Translations under genes and position numbers: made by a program
Assembly: GCA_903906315.1 (NCBI GenBank)
Contig: CAIVJW010000267.1
Location: 1-64,000 of the forward strand
Length of the DNA stretch: 64,000 nucleotides
Origin: an uncultured delta proteobacterium
GTDB taxonomy: Bacteria; Myxococcota_A; Polyangia; Polyangiales; Polyangiaceae
Reading direction: 5' to 3'
Notes under the pieces: model-generated
The model's input: only the letters and a program-made list of their open reading frames with translations
Databases searched by the model: none
What the model was told of the DNA's origin: nothing
Shown: positions 50,640-59,203 of the stretch, one piece after another
Layout of the letters: each line of letters begins with the position of its first letter
Position numbering within the stretch: position 1 is the first letter of the stretch

Positions 50640-51302
50640 TCAGCGGTCGGCGGGCTTTTCCAGCAGCCAGTCGTGGTAGAGGCGCAGGCCGAAGGGCGCG
50701 CGCAGCGGTAGATCCAGGCCCGCCTTGCGCACAAGCCGGAGGCCCGAAGCCGAGAAGCGGCTCGCCACCGCCGCGGGCGTCGTGACGTGGTGGTCGTCGA
50801 TGTCCTTGTAGCCAATCGCGAGGAACGCGGCCTCCATGGCCTTGTTCACCGAGGGCATGCCGAGCAGGAAGGAGCCGCCCGGCGACAGGACGCGCGCGAC
50901 CTCGCGAAGGCCGCGCTCGTACTCGTGCAGGTGCTCGAACACCGAGAAGCAGACGACGAGGTCGAAGTGGCCGTCGGGATAGGGTAGCTCGTAGACGCTG
51001 CCCTTCACCAGGCTCGCGCCGACTCCCTTGCTCGCGAGGTGCCGGGTGACCGGGTCCGGATCGGCGTCGAGGTCCACGCCGTGGAGCTCGGCGGCGGTCG
51101 GGGCGAGGGCCAGCAGGACCGCGCCCGCGCCGTAGCCGACCTCCATCGCTCGCGCGAAGCGGCGACGGGGCAGGAGCGCGAAGCCGCGGTTGATGCGCTC
51201 GCGAAAGAGCCAGCCGACGAGCGGCTTGCGGTAGTACTCGATGGGATCGGTGGGGCCGTTCTTGGGCAGCCCCTCCAGCATGGCAGTCGTCAGCTCGGGC
51301 AT
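50640..51302 (-). CDS. SAM-dependent methyltransferase (class I)
   Basis: A 220-aa methyltransferase. Motif I is AMEVGYGAGAVLL (usual VGCG is VGYG), the acidic ribose-binding residue is in HGVDLDAD, and motif IV is FDLVVCFSVFEHL, followed by LREVARVLSPGGSFLLG. ATG at 51300-51302 follows GGGAGG, a strong ribosome site, 22 bp after the stop of another methyltransferase gene. It is the last gene of a minus-strand operon with the methyltransferase-glycosyltransferase fusion and a sugar epimerase. A glycan O-methylation or acyl-chain role is inferred from context. The substrate is unknown. Confidence 0.85.
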   Translation of the reverse strand: MPELTTAMLEGLPKNGPTDPIEYYRKPLVGWLFRERINRGFALLPRRRFARAMEVGYGAGAVLLALAPTAAELHGVDLDADPDPVTRHLASKGVGASLVKGSVYELPYPDGHFDLVVCFSVFEHLHEYERGLREVARVLSPGGSFLLGMPSVNKAMEAAFLAIGYKDIDDHHVTTPAAVASRFSASGLRLVRKAGLDLPLRAPFGLRLYHDWLLEKPADR

Positions 51303-51324
51303 GCGATCCTCCCTCGAGGCACGT

Positions 51325-52047
51325 TCAGGCCGCTCGCAGCTCGCCGCGGACGTGGAGATAGGCCCAGAGCGACCTCGGCACGACGAGCCCGGCGAGGCGC
51401 TCGAAGCCGTCCACGAGGGCGCGCGCGAGCGGCTTCTCGGCGAGGCGCGGCGCGCCGAGGTCCGGGTGGAACACCAGGCGGTGCACGGGCATCGGCTGGA
51501 GCTGCCGGGTCGCCACGACGCGGAACCGGCGCCCGACGAGGCCCTCGAGGAACGGCCCGGTGGATCGGAGCTCGCCCCGCTCGGCGGGCCGCGTGACCGC
51601 GTGCAGGAAGATGAGCGGGTTGTAGCGACACGGCTCGAGCACGTCGATGCGGCCGCCCGGCGCCAGCACGCGGCAGACCTCGTCGATCATGCGCTCGGGC
51701 TGCTCGAGGTGGTGCACGACGTCGCGGACGATCGCCTGGTCGAAGCTCGCGTCGGGGAACGGCAGCTCGTAGGCCGAGCCGGCGACGAAGGAGCAGCCGG
51801 GCAGGCGGGTCCGCGCGAAGGCGAGCTTGTCCTCGAACAGGTCGATCCCGACGGCGCCCGGCGGCGCCCCGAGGTGGTGGAGCGTCGCGCCCTCGCCGCA
51901 GCCCACGTCGAGGATGCGCCGGCCGAGCGGCAGGAACGCCGAACGCACGAGGGCGCGCTCGCGCTCCGCGACGAACGCGCCCGACGTCTGCCAGTCGAAG
52001 TGCTCCGGAGCCGCCGCGCCGAAGGCCGCCTCGAGGTGCTCGCGCAT
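51325..52047 (-). CDS. SAM-dependent methyltransferase (class I)
   Basis: A 240-aa methyltransferase. Motif I is ILDVGCGEGATLHHL, the acidic residue is in VGIDLFED, then FDQAIVRDVVHHLEQPERMIDEVCRVLAPGG. ATG at 52045-52047 is used; a GTG two codons earlier is also possible. It begins 8 bp after the stop of the fusion gene, so translation is probably coupled. Compared with the next gene it has a C-terminal extension with positive charge (RSLWAYLHVRGELRAA), possibly membrane-associated. It probably methylates a glycan or its lipid carrier. Confidence 0.85.
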   Translation of the reverse strand: MREHLEAAFGAAAPEHFDWQTSGAFVAERERALVRSAFLPLGRRILDVGCGEGATLHHLGAPPGAVGIDLFEDKLAFARTRLPGCSFVAGSAYELPFPDASFDQAIVRDVVHHLEQPERMIDEVCRVLAPGGRIDVLEPCRYNPLIFLHAVTRPAERGELRSTGPFLEGLVGRRFRVVATRQLQPMPVHRLVFHPDLGAPRLAEKPLARALVDGFERLAGLVVPRSLWAYLHVRGELRAA

Positions 52048-52055
52048 CGCCACGA

Positions 52056-53573
52056 CTACAGGCCCATCCGGAGCTTCTTGAAGCCGAAGGCCGTCATCTT
52101 GAGGAGCAGCCAGCCGTGGCTGAAGCGGCTGATCTTGGTATCTCCGTAGGTGCGCGCGCGATAGCGGACCGGCAGGTCGACGATGCGCATGTTGAGGCGC
52201 GCCGCGCCGAACAGGAGGTCGAAGTCGCCGAACGGGTCGAAGTCGCCGAAGAACGCGCGGTTGTCGGCGATGCGCTGGTAGTCGTTCCGGTGCAGGACCT
52301 TCGTCCCGCAGAGCGAGTCCTTGATCGGCTGCTCGAGCAGCCACGAGAGCGCCGACGAGAAGAACTTGTTGCCGAGGAGGTTCAGGAAGCGCATCGCCTC
52401 GCCCTCCATGGGGTAGACGAGGCGCACGCCGTTGACGAACTCGCCCTTGCCGGTGACGAGGGCGCGGTAGAACTTGGGCAGGTCCTCGGGCGGGACGGTC
52501 AGGTCCGAGTCGAGGATCATGAGCACGTCGTTCTCGGCCGCGGTGAAGCCCTTGCGGACCGCGTCGCCCTTGCCCTTGCCGGCCCCCTGGTCGACGAGGC
52601 GCAGCGCGAGCGGGCCCTTGTACTCGGCCATCACGGCGAGGATCTCCTCGCGCGTGCCGTCGCTCGAGTTGCCGTCGACGAAGATGAGCTCGGTCTTGCC
52701 GCCCATCAGCGGGGTGCGCGCGACGGCCTCGCGGATGTTGCCCTTCTCGTTGCGACAGGGGCAGACGACCGAGACGCTCGGCGGCGGGTCGGCGAAGGCC
52801 TCGGCCGCGGGGCGCGCGACGAAGTAGTCGATGAGCGACGACTCGCGGAAGAGCGGCAGCTTGGCCGCCACGTGGTTTACCGCGTCGGAGAGGAGCGGCA
52901 CGTCGATCGGCAGGAGCAGGTCGGTGCCGCGGCGGACGACCTCGAAGCCCGAGAGGTAGAGCAGGTTCTCGATGTCGGTCATCGAGAGCCAGTTCTGGTC
53001 GGGCCAGGGCATCTTGAGGCCGGCCTTCTCCGCGGCCTTGAGCGCCGGCTCCCAGACGAAGTTGTAGTAGGTGACCACCACGCGCCCGGCCGGCGCGAGC
53101 AGCGGCCGCACGCGCTCGAAGGCGCGCTGGATGTCGTCGAGGTGGCCGACCGCGCCGCTGAAGACGATCGCGTCGAAGGGCCCCTCGGGGAGCGGGTCGC
53201 GCTCGACGTCCGCGAGCGTGAACTCGAGGCCGGGGTGGCGCGCCCGGGCGAGGTCGACCATCCGCGGCGAGATGTCGAGGCCGACGCCGCGCGCGGGGCG
53301 CAGGTCGGCGAGCAGGTCACCGAGGCCGCACCCGACCTCGAGCACGCGGCTGCCCGGGAGGATCAGGCTGCCGACGAGGCGCGCGACCTCCTTGGCGTAG
53401 TAGCGGTTCCGGTCGACCCACTCGGGGCGCGCGTCGGCGAGCGCGTCGAGCACCCCGATCTTGCGACGCCGGCGATCGGCCTCGCGCCGCTCGAACTCCG
53501 AGGCGTAGTCCGCTGCCTCGCCCTGCGAGCGCGGAGCCGCGCCCTCCGCCTTGCTCGCGTCGATGCCGTTCAT
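52056..53573 (-). CDS. Bifunctional methyltransferase-family 2 glycosyltransferase
   Basis: A 505-aa two-domain enzyme. The N-terminal class I methyltransferase (about 60-230) has RVLEVGCGLGDLLADL, GLDISPRMVDLARARHP and FDAIVFSGAVGHLDD. The C-terminal GT2 domain (about 265-490) has VSVVCPCRNEKGNI, FVDGNSSDGTREEI and the nucleotide-sugar DxD in ILDSDLTVPPEDL, plus FGDFDLLF. There is no membrane helix. ATG at 53571-53573 follows AAGGGA and lies 11 bp after the epimerase stop. Methyl transfer and sugar transfer could act on the same glycan. The order (methyltransferase first) is unusual, since most fusions I know place GT2 at the N-terminus; that comparison is from memory. Confidence 0.87.
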   Translation of the reverse strand: MNGIDASKAEGAAPRSQGEAADYASEFERREADRRRRKIGVLDALADARPEWVDRNRYYAKEVARLVGSLILPGSRVLEVGCGLGDLLADLRPARGVGLDISPRMVDLARARHPGLEFTLADVERDPLPEGPFDAIVFSGAVGHLDDIQRAFERVRPLLAPAGRVVVTYYNFVWEPALKAAEKAGLKMPWPDQNWLSMTDIENLLYLSGFEVVRRGTDLLLPIDVPLLSDAVNHVAAKLPLFRESSLIDYFVARPAAEAFADPPPSVSVVCPCRNEKGNIREAVARTPLMGGKTELIFVDGNSSDGTREEILAVMAEYKGPLALRLVDQGAGKGKGDAVRKGFTAAENDVLMILDSDLTVPPEDLPKFYRALVTGKGEFVNGVRLVYPMEGEAMRFLNLLGNKFFSSALSWLLEQPIKDSLCGTKVLHRNDYQRIADNRAFFGDFDPFGDFDLLFGAARLNMRIVDLPVRYRARTYGDTKISRFSHGWLLLKMTAFGFKKLRMGL

Positions 53574-53584
53574 GCCGAGTCCCT

Positions 53585-54565
53585 TCACCTTGCCGCGGCC
53601 CGCGCCGCCTCGCGAGCCGCGATCTCGTCCTTGTGCGCCCGGTACCACGCGACCGTGCGCTCGAGCCCGACGTCGAACGACACCTGGGCCGTGAACCCGA
53701 AGCGCTCGCGGGCCCGGGAGACGTCGAGCATGCGCCGAGGCTGGCCGTTCGGCCGCGCCGCGTCCCAGCGCGTGCGGCCTCGGAAGCCGGTCTTCTCGCG
53801 GATGCGGTCGGCGAGGTCCCTCATCGCGATCTCGAAGCCCGCGCCGAGGTTGACCGGGTCCGGGTCGTCGTAGCGCTCGGCCGCGTCCACGAGGCCGCGC
53901 GCGGCGTCGTCGACGTAGAGGAACTCGCGCGTGGGGGTGCCGTCGCCCCAGAGCACGACCTCCTCGTCGCCGCGCGCGTCGGCGTCGATGAACTTGCGGA
54001 TCATCGCGGGGATGACGTGCGAGTCCTCGAGGTCGAAGTTGTCGCGCGGGCCGTAGAGGTTGACGGGGAAGAGGACGACGAAGTTCGACCCGAACTCCTG
54101 CCGATAGGACTGCGCCATGACGAGCAGCGCCTTCTTGGCGATGCCGTACGGGGCGTTGGTCTCCTCCGGGTAGCCGTTCCAGAGGTCGTCCTCCTTGAAC
54201 GGGACCGGGGCGAACTTCGGGTACGCGCAGATCGTGCCGGCGACGACGACCTTCGCCGTGCCGGCGCGGCGCGCCTCCTCGAGCACGTGCAGGCCCATGG
54301 CCAGGTTGTCGCGGAAGAACGTGCCGGGCTGGCGGCGGTTCGCGCCGATGCCGCCGACGCGCGCGGCGAGGTGCAGGACGAGGTCGGGCCGCACCCGCTC
54401 GAACAGCGCCCGCGTCGCGACCGCGTCGCAGAGGTCGACCTCGATCGAGCGTGGAGCGACGACGTCCGTGGCGCCGCGCGCGAGGAGCTCGCCCACGACG
54501 TGGCTGCCGACGAAGCCGTTCCCACCGGTGACCAGGATGCGCTTGCTCGCGAGCGAAGAGGGCAT
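53585..54565 (-). CDS. GDP-L-fucose synthase-like NAD(P)-dependent epimerase/reductase
   Basis: A 326-aa SDR-extended enzyme. The Rossmann motif is [11 protein letters not shown], with [21 protein letters not shown] typical of GDP-fucose synthase. The catalytic Thr/Tyr/Lys region is GTICAYP and APYGIAKKA (Tyr and Lys). It would convert GDP-4-keto-6-deoxymannose to GDP-L-fucose or a related sugar; no mannose 4,6-dehydratase lies in the window, so the substrate could be another keto-sugar. ATG at 54563-54565 matches the family N-terminus; an upstream frame is Arg-rich. First gene of the minus-strand glycan operon. Confidence 0.84.
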   Translation of the reverse strand: MPSSLASKRILVTGGNGFVGSHVVGELLARGATDVVAPRSIEVDLCDAVATRALFERVRPDLVLHLAARVGGIGANRRQPGTFFRDNLAMGLHVLEEARRAGTAKVVVAGTICAYPKFAPVPFKEDDLWNGYPEETNAPYGIAKKALLVMAQSYRQEFGSNFVVLFPVNLYGPRDNFDLEDSHVIPAMIRKFIDADARGDEEVVLWGDGTPTREFLYVDDAARGLVDAAERYDDPDPVNLGAGFEIAMRDLADRIREKTGFRGRTRWDAARPNGQPRRMLDVSRARERFGFTAQVSFDVGLERTVAWYRAHKDEIAAREAARAAAR

Positions 54566-54833
54566 GGGGGCGGCCGGAATACCATGCCGACCGGGCCGGC
54601 GCACCTGCTGCGACCGAGCCCGGTTGCCGCACCCGGCCGACGCGCGCGCGCGACGGCGAGGAACGTGGCGACGGGGTCCGTCGAGGCGCGCGGCGCGCGC
54701 CAACCACAGGCGTCACCGCGCGCGTCGCCGGCTCGTTCACGCCCGCCGGCGGCATCCGCCGAGGATCCCGGGCGGTGGTGGTACGATGGCGGGCGCGCCG
54801 AGGGTGGCGCCACCGCTCGGAAGAGGCTCGACG

Positions 54834-56171
54834 TTGGCGAAACCAGAGCGGTTGTGGGCCGTCCGGCTGGCGCTGTTTCTCGGCTGCATGGGGGTGTACC
54901 TCGCGCCGCCCGCCGAGTTCCTCGGCAACGACACGGTGCCGTCGGTCCTGACCGCGACGAGCCTCGCCCGGTCGGGAGACGCGGACCTCGACGAGCTCGA
55001 GCCCGTGATCCGCGGCAATCGGCGGGATCTACCCTACTGGGTCGTGCCGACCGTCGATGGCCACCTCGTCTCGCGGTTCGGGATCGGCGCGCCGCTCGTC
55101 GCGCTGCCCGTGTTCGGACCGGCCTTGCTCGTGAAGGGCGCGATCGACGAGCGCGCGGCGCTGCTGCTCGGCAGGCTCGTGGCCGCCCTTTGCGTCTCGG
55201 CGGCGACGGTCCTCCTGCACGCCTCGGCGCGGCGGATCGGCGCGACCGCGCGCGTGGCCCTGGCGGTGGCCGGCCTCTACGCGCTCGGCACCTCCGCGCT
55301 GAGCCTCTCCTCGCAGGCGCTCTGGCAGCACGGCCCCGCCCAGCTCGCCCTGACGCTCGGCGCGTACCTGCTCATCCGCGCGACGGCGGCGCCCGGCACG
55401 GCCGGCGCGCCCTCGCCGCGGTCGACCCCCTGGCTCCTCGCCGGCGCCGGAGCCTCGTTCTCGCTCGTCGTGCTCTGCCGCCCCCCCGACGCGATCTTCG
55501 CGCTGGCCGCGGGCGTGGCCGTGCTGGTCCGCTTCCGCCGGCGCACGTCGAACGTCGCGGCGTTCGTGGTGGGCGCGCTGCCCCTCGCGCTCGCGCTGCT
55601 CTCGTTCAACGACCGACATTTCGGCTCGCCGTTCAGCATCGGCCAGACCCACGTCGTCACGGGGCGCGACGCCCTGCCGCACGCGAGCTACTGGGACACG
55701 CCGTTCTTCACGGGCCTCGCGGGGCTGCTCGTCAGCCCGTCGCGCGGCCTCTTCGTCTACACGCCGGCGTTCCTCCTGCTCCTCTGGCGACCGCGGCGCA
55801 CCTTCGAGCAGCTCCCCCTCGCCGTGCGCGCCCTGCTGGTCGGCGCGATCGCGCTCGTCCTCGTCATGGCGCGCTACTACGGCTGGTACGGCGGGTACTG
55901 CTTCGGCTACCGGATGATCGCGGACGCGACGCCCGTGCTCGCGCTCGCGCTCGTCCCCGGGCTCGCGTCGCTGTCACGCCGGGGCTGGGCCGCTTTCGGC
56001 GCGCTCGCGGCGGCCTCCGTCGTGATCCACGCCGCCGGCGCGCTCAACTACTCGCCCGGCGACTGGGACTCGCACCCGGACCTCGACGCGCACGCCGATC
56101 GGCTCTGGTCGGTCCGCGACGGGCAGCTCGTCCACGTCTTCACGCGCCGCAAGACGCACGTCGAGCCCTGA
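54834..56171 (+). CDS. Multi-pass membrane protein, GT-C-like (putative glycosyltransferase)
   Basis: About 445 aa with 9 to 11 predicted membrane helices. TTG 54834 is chosen because AAGAGG lies 7 nt upstream and the frame begins MAKPERLWAVRLALFLG; ATG 54786 in the same frame would add 16 Arg/Pro residues. After the first helix is a loop with FLGNDTVPSVLTATSLARSGDADLDEL, whose acidic residues resemble the catalytic region of GT-C enzymes that use lipid-linked sugars. A later stretch SYWDTPFFTGLAGLLVSPSRGLF is well formed. It is divergent from the epimerase operon and would transfer a sugar from a polyprenyl-phosphate donor. The assignment is by architecture. Confidence 0.65.
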   Translation: MAKPERLWAVRLALFLGCMGVYLAPPAEFLGNDTVPSVLTATSLARSGDADLDELEPVIRGNRRDLPYWVVPTVDGHLVSRFGIGAPLVALPVFGPALLVKGAIDERAALLLGRLVAALCVSAATVLLHASARRIGATARVALAVAGLYALGTSALSLSSQALWQHGPAQLALTLGAYLLIRATAAPGTAGAPSPRSTPWLLAGAGASFSLVVLCRPPDAIFALAAGVAVLVRFRRRTSNVAAFVVGALPLALALLSFNDRHFGSPFSIGQTHVVTGRDALPHASYWDTPFFTGLAGLLVSPSRGLFVYTPAFLLLLWRPRRTFEQLPLAVRALLVGAIALVLVMARYYGWYGGYCFGYRMIADATPVLALALVPGLASLSRRGWAAFGALAAASVVIHAAGALNYSPGDWDSHPDLDAHADRLWSVRDGQLVHVFTRRKTHVEP

Positions 56172-56234
56172 TCGCGCCCGGCTACCGGCACGTCGGGTCG
56201 GCCGGCGCCGCGACGTCGTTGTCGACGCGGCACT

Positions 56235-56477
56235 CTCGGCGGGCGGACGCGCGCGCCGGACGACTCGCCGGAGCGGAACCGCGTCGAGGGGGAGAGGCTC
56301 TTCGAGGTGCGCGAGGCGCGGCGCCTGTTCGCGGCCGCGAAGCGCAGGAACCGGGTGGTGCCCACGCTCACCCCGCCGGCCTCGCGGCAGGCGGTCTTCG
56401 GGCTGACGGAGGGCGACGAGGCGGCCGAGGAAGCGCCCAATCCGACCGCGCCGGCGGCGTCGGCGAGCCCGCAGTGA
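56235..56477 (+). pseudogene. Possible truncated coding remnant
   Basis: Downstream of the membrane-protein stop, in the same frame, 81 codons with near-saturated GC3 read DDSPERNRVEGERLFEV, FAAAKRRNRVVPTLTPP, QAVFGLTEGDEAAEEAP and end at TGA 56475-56477. There is no ATG, and the only in-frame GTG (56305) would cut it to 57 residues. The coding signal fades upstream of 56235, so it looks like a decayed or start-less fragment. The rest of 56172-56749 (578 bp) holds only an imperfect repeat and no other credible gene. Confidence 0.33.
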
Positions 56478-56499
56478 GGGCGTAGGCGGGTCGTAACCA

Positions 56500-56562
56500 G
56501 CGCGCCCCGCGTTGTAAGCGGGGGTGGGGGCGTCGCGAGCGGCGCGCCCAGCGTTGCAAGCG
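56500..56562. repeat. Imperfect direct repeat in a 578-bp gene gap
   Basis: CGCGCCCCGCGTTGTAAGCG (56501-56520) and a similar CGCGCCCAGCGTTGCAAGCG (56543-56562) differ at only two positions in 20. They may be relics of a tandem repeat or protein-binding half-sites; I see no gene around them. Confidence 0.4.
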
Positions 56563-56749
56563 GCGCCGGTTCGGCGCGCGGAGGCGGGCTGGCCCGGGCT
56601 GTCGACGCTGGCGTCGACGCCGGCGGCCGAGGCACGCGTCGCGGCGCTGCCCGACCGGGCACCGGGACCTTCGCGGCCCCGCTTTACGTCGGCCCGCCCA
56701 CGCGACTAGCCTCGATTGCGCGTCCCGCGCACCGCCCGAGGAGCTCGCC

Positions 56750-57055
56750 ATGACCCCCGACGAGGAAACCCACATCCGCGCAGTCGGCCGCTGGTTCTAC
56801 GGAACCGATCCCGCCACCGTGACCGACGCGCTCGGCGACGTGCTCGCCGAGATGGTCCAGAAGGTGATCGAGGGGTCGCGCATGATGAACCTCGTGCCGC
56901 GACCGACGGGCGGGCCGCCCGGCCTGTCATGGGTCGCGAGCCAGGGGGTGCAGATGTGGTTCCGCGCCCACCGCACCGATCGCGTCTACGAGGCGGTCAA
57001 GCGATCGGTCGCGCTCGGCTACAAGAGCGCCTACAACCTTGCGCAGTACGAGTGA
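56750..57055 (+). CDS. Small soluble protein, unknown
   Basis: A 101-aa frame from ATG 56750, preceded by GAGGAG at 8 nt. It is all-helical (TVTDALGDVLAEMVQKVIEGSRMMN...VYEAVKRSVALGYKSAYNLAQ), with WFYGTDP near the start. There is no signal peptide or metal motif, and I do not recognise the family. It stands alone between a GT-C-like gene and a DUF2079 gene on the same strand. Confidence 0.62.
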   Translation: MTPDEETHIRAVGRWFYGTDPATVTDALGDVLAEMVQKVIEGSRMMNLVPRPTGGPPGLSWVASQGVQMWFRAHRTDRVYEAVKRSVALGYKSAYNLAQYE

Positions 57056-57168
57056 TCGCGTAGCACGGCTCCACTCGACGCGGCCTCGATCGCCCGCGAC
57101 GCGCCAGCGCCGAGGCTGCGCTCACGCCGCCCCGTCCGGTTGACATGGGAGAGCCGAGCAAGTAGCCC

Positions 57169-59184
57169 GTGGGCGCCGTGGAATCCGCGCCGAGACCGAC
57201 CATCGCTGCGCGCGCTCGCGCGAAGCTCGGCGAGCTCTCCGCGACCCTCGACGGCGCGGCCGAGCGCCTCGCCTCCGTCGCCACCGGCTGGCTGTTCTGG
57301 CCCGCGCTGTCGGCCATCGGCCTCGGGGCGGGCGCGTGGGCGATCGCCCACCAGGACAAGCTCGGCGTCCTCGACACGAACAAGCTCACGGCGGACGACC
57401 GCAAGCACGCCATCCTGTGGGTCGTCGGCGCGGCCCTGGCGATCGCGGCCGTCCACCTCGCGGTGAACGTCGTGCGCCGCGTCCGGACCGGATCGTGGCA
57501 CGTCGTCCACTCCGCCTCGGCCGCGAACCGCTGGCTCGTCGGCCTCTGCGCCCTGCCGCTCCTCGCGGCCCTGCGCCGCTTCGGCGTCGAGGCCGACAGC
57601 ACCCGGCTGACGCTCGCGCTGTGCGCCGGGACCGCCATCTTCCTCGGTCGCGTCGCCTACGAGGTCGCCGAGGTCGAGGATCCCGAGGCCGAGACCCCGC
57701 CGGGCCCGGGGCGCGCCGCGCTCTTCGACCGCCTGGCCGCCGTCGCGGTCGCGTCGCTGTGGGGCGGGTTCGCGACGTTCGTCGGCCGCCTCGCGGTCTA
57801 CACGCACCGCGCCCTCGGCACGCGCACGGCCGACCTCGGCGTGTACGAGAACGTCCTCTGGCAGACGTCGCACGGCCACCCGCTCGCGTGCTCGCTCCTC
57901 AAGAGCGGGACGCACCTCTCCGCGCACGTCGACCCGATCCTCCTCGTGATCGCGCCCTTCCACCGGCTCTACCCGCACCCGGAGCTGCTGATCGTCGCGC
58001 AGGCCGTGTGGCTCGGCGGCGGCGTCGTGCCCGTGTACCTCCTCGCGCGCGACCGGATCGGCCGCGGCGCCGGGGTCGTGCTCGCCGCGGCGTGGGCGCT
58101 GCACCCGGCGATCCAGGGCCTCGCGCTCGACGAGTTCCACTCGATCGCGATCGCCGCCCCGCTGTTCGTGTGGCTCGCCCTGCTCCTCGATCGCGCGGCG
58201 ACCCGGCCCTACCTCGTCGCGCTCGCGCTCACGCTCGCCTGCCGCGAGGACGTCGCGCTGCTGCTCGTGCCCTTCGGCCTCGTCGCGCTCGCGGCCCGCG
58301 ACGCGCGCGCCCGCAAGCTCGGGGCGATCACGGCGGTCGCGTCGGTCGCGTGGTTCGTCGTCGCCCGGATCGTGATCGCGCGCGCCGGCGGCCTCCTCGT
58401 CGCCGGACCGGACGCGGCCGCGTACGAGTCGACCTTCGAGGCCCTGATCCCCGACAAGAACGGCCTCTTCGGCCTGCTCGCGTCGGTCGTCGCGAACCCG
58501 GCCTTCGCCCTCCGGACGGCCTTCCAGGAGGCGAAGCTCGAGTTCCTCCTGGTCTCGCTCCTCCCGCTCGCGCTCCTGCCGCTCCTCGCGCGCGGCAAGG
58601 CCGTGCTCGCGGTCGGCCTCGCGGCCTGCGTCCTCGCGTCCAGGGCGGCCGCGTTCGGGGCGCCGTACCGCTACGCGGTCGCGTTCGTGCCGTTCGCGTT
58701 CGCGCTCGCGCCCGCCGGCCTCGCGCGCCTCGCCGACGGGCCGCTCCCGGGCGTCGCCGCAGTCGACCCGCGCCGGCTCCGCCGCGCCGTCCTCGCCGGC
58801 CTGCTCGTCGCGTCGCTGCTCGTGTCGTGGAAGTTCGGCGCCTTGGTCGACAACGCGAGCTTCAAGCTCCAGGCGGGCAAGCCTGCGCGCGCTCTCTCGG
58901 TGGTCGAGAAGGAAACGTACGCCTGGGTCCGCGAGCAGGCGGACCGCGTGCCCGTGGGCGCCTCGCTCGCGGCCACGCCCAAGCTCGGGCCGCACGCCGC
59001 CGACCGCCCGCGCGCGTACGTCTACCCGGATCGCGACGGCACCGAGTACGTCTTCGTCGACGACGCGGAGCTCCGCGGGCCGGAGCTCGACAAGCACCAG
59101 AAGGCCCTCGCCCAGGGCGAGTTCACCGAGGTCGCCAAGCGCGGCCGGATGGCCCTGCTGCGGCGCAAGCAGCCCAAGGACTGA
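57169..59184 (+). CDS. DUF2079 multi-pass membrane protein
   Basis: A 671-aa protein with 10 or more membrane helices. DUF2079 signatures are present: TADLGVYENVLWQTSHGHPLACS, then GTHLSAHVDPILLVIAP, VVPVYLLARDRIG, DEFHSIAIAAP and ACREDVALLLVP. A Glu/Asp pair in a loop after the first conserved helix suggests a GT-C-like fold, so it may be a glycosyltransferase for a lipid-linked sugar; this is not proven for the family. GTG 57169 is the start; a GTG at 57178 is an alternative. The final 100 residues are a soluble tail. It is paralogous to the partial gene at 62564. A short ATG-to-TAG frame at 57145 (MGEPSK) lies just upstream. Confidence 0.83.
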   Translation: MGAVESAPRPTIAARARAKLGELSATLDGAAERLASVATGWLFWPALSAIGLGAGAWAIAHQDKLGVLDTNKLTADDRKHAILWVVGAALAIAAVHLAVNVVRRVRTGSWHVVHSASAANRWLVGLCALPLLAALRRFGVEADSTRLTLALCAGTAIFLGRVAYEVAEVEDPEAETPPGPGRAALFDRLAAVAVASLWGGFATFVGRLAVYTHRALGTRTADLGVYENVLWQTSHGHPLACSLLKSGTHLSAHVDPILLVIAPFHRLYPHPELLIVAQAVWLGGGVVPVYLLARDRIGRGAGVVLAAAWALHPAIQGLALDEFHSIAIAAPLFVWLALLLDRAATRPYLVALALTLACREDVALLLVPFGLVALAARDARARKLGAITAVASVAWFVVARIVIARAGGLLVAGPDAAAYESTFEALIPDKNGLFGLLASVVANPAFALRTAFQEAKLEFLLVSLLPLALLPLLARGKAVLAVGLAACVLASRAAAFGAPYRYAVAFVPFAFALAPAGLARLADGPLPGVAAVDPRRLRRAVLAGLLVASLLVSWKFGALVDNASFKLQAGKPARALSVVEKETYAWVREQADRVPVGASLAATPKLGPHAADRPRAYVYPDRDGTEYVFVDDAELRGPELDKHQKALAQGEFTEVAKRGRMALLRRKQPKD

Positions 59185-59203
59185 CTCCGCGCGCGGGAGT
59201 CAG
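59181..59203. terminator. Bidirectional hairpin containing both stop codons
   Basis: CTGACTCC (59181-59188) pairs with GGAGTCAG (59196-59203), 8 bp, loop GCGCGCG. The plus-strand stop (TGA 59182-59184) and the minus-strand stop (TCA 59200-59202) lie symmetrically in the two arms, so one stem ends both transcripts. Confidence 0.6.

Noticed and set aside
56169-56477. Stop-codon readthrough extending the membrane protein by 102 codons
   Set aside because: The extension begins with non-coding-like codons after TGA; the coding signal starts only around 56235, so a separate remnant is simpler.
53633-56485. A 950-codon plus-strand frame crossing the epimerase and the membrane-protein genes
   Set aside because: Runs antisense to the epimerase and out of frame with the membrane protein; low-complexity Arg/Ala sequence.
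57140-57145. Perfect TTGACA as a -35 element
   Set aside because: A -10 at 17 bp would fall on TAGCCC directly against the GTG start, leaving no room for a transcript leader.
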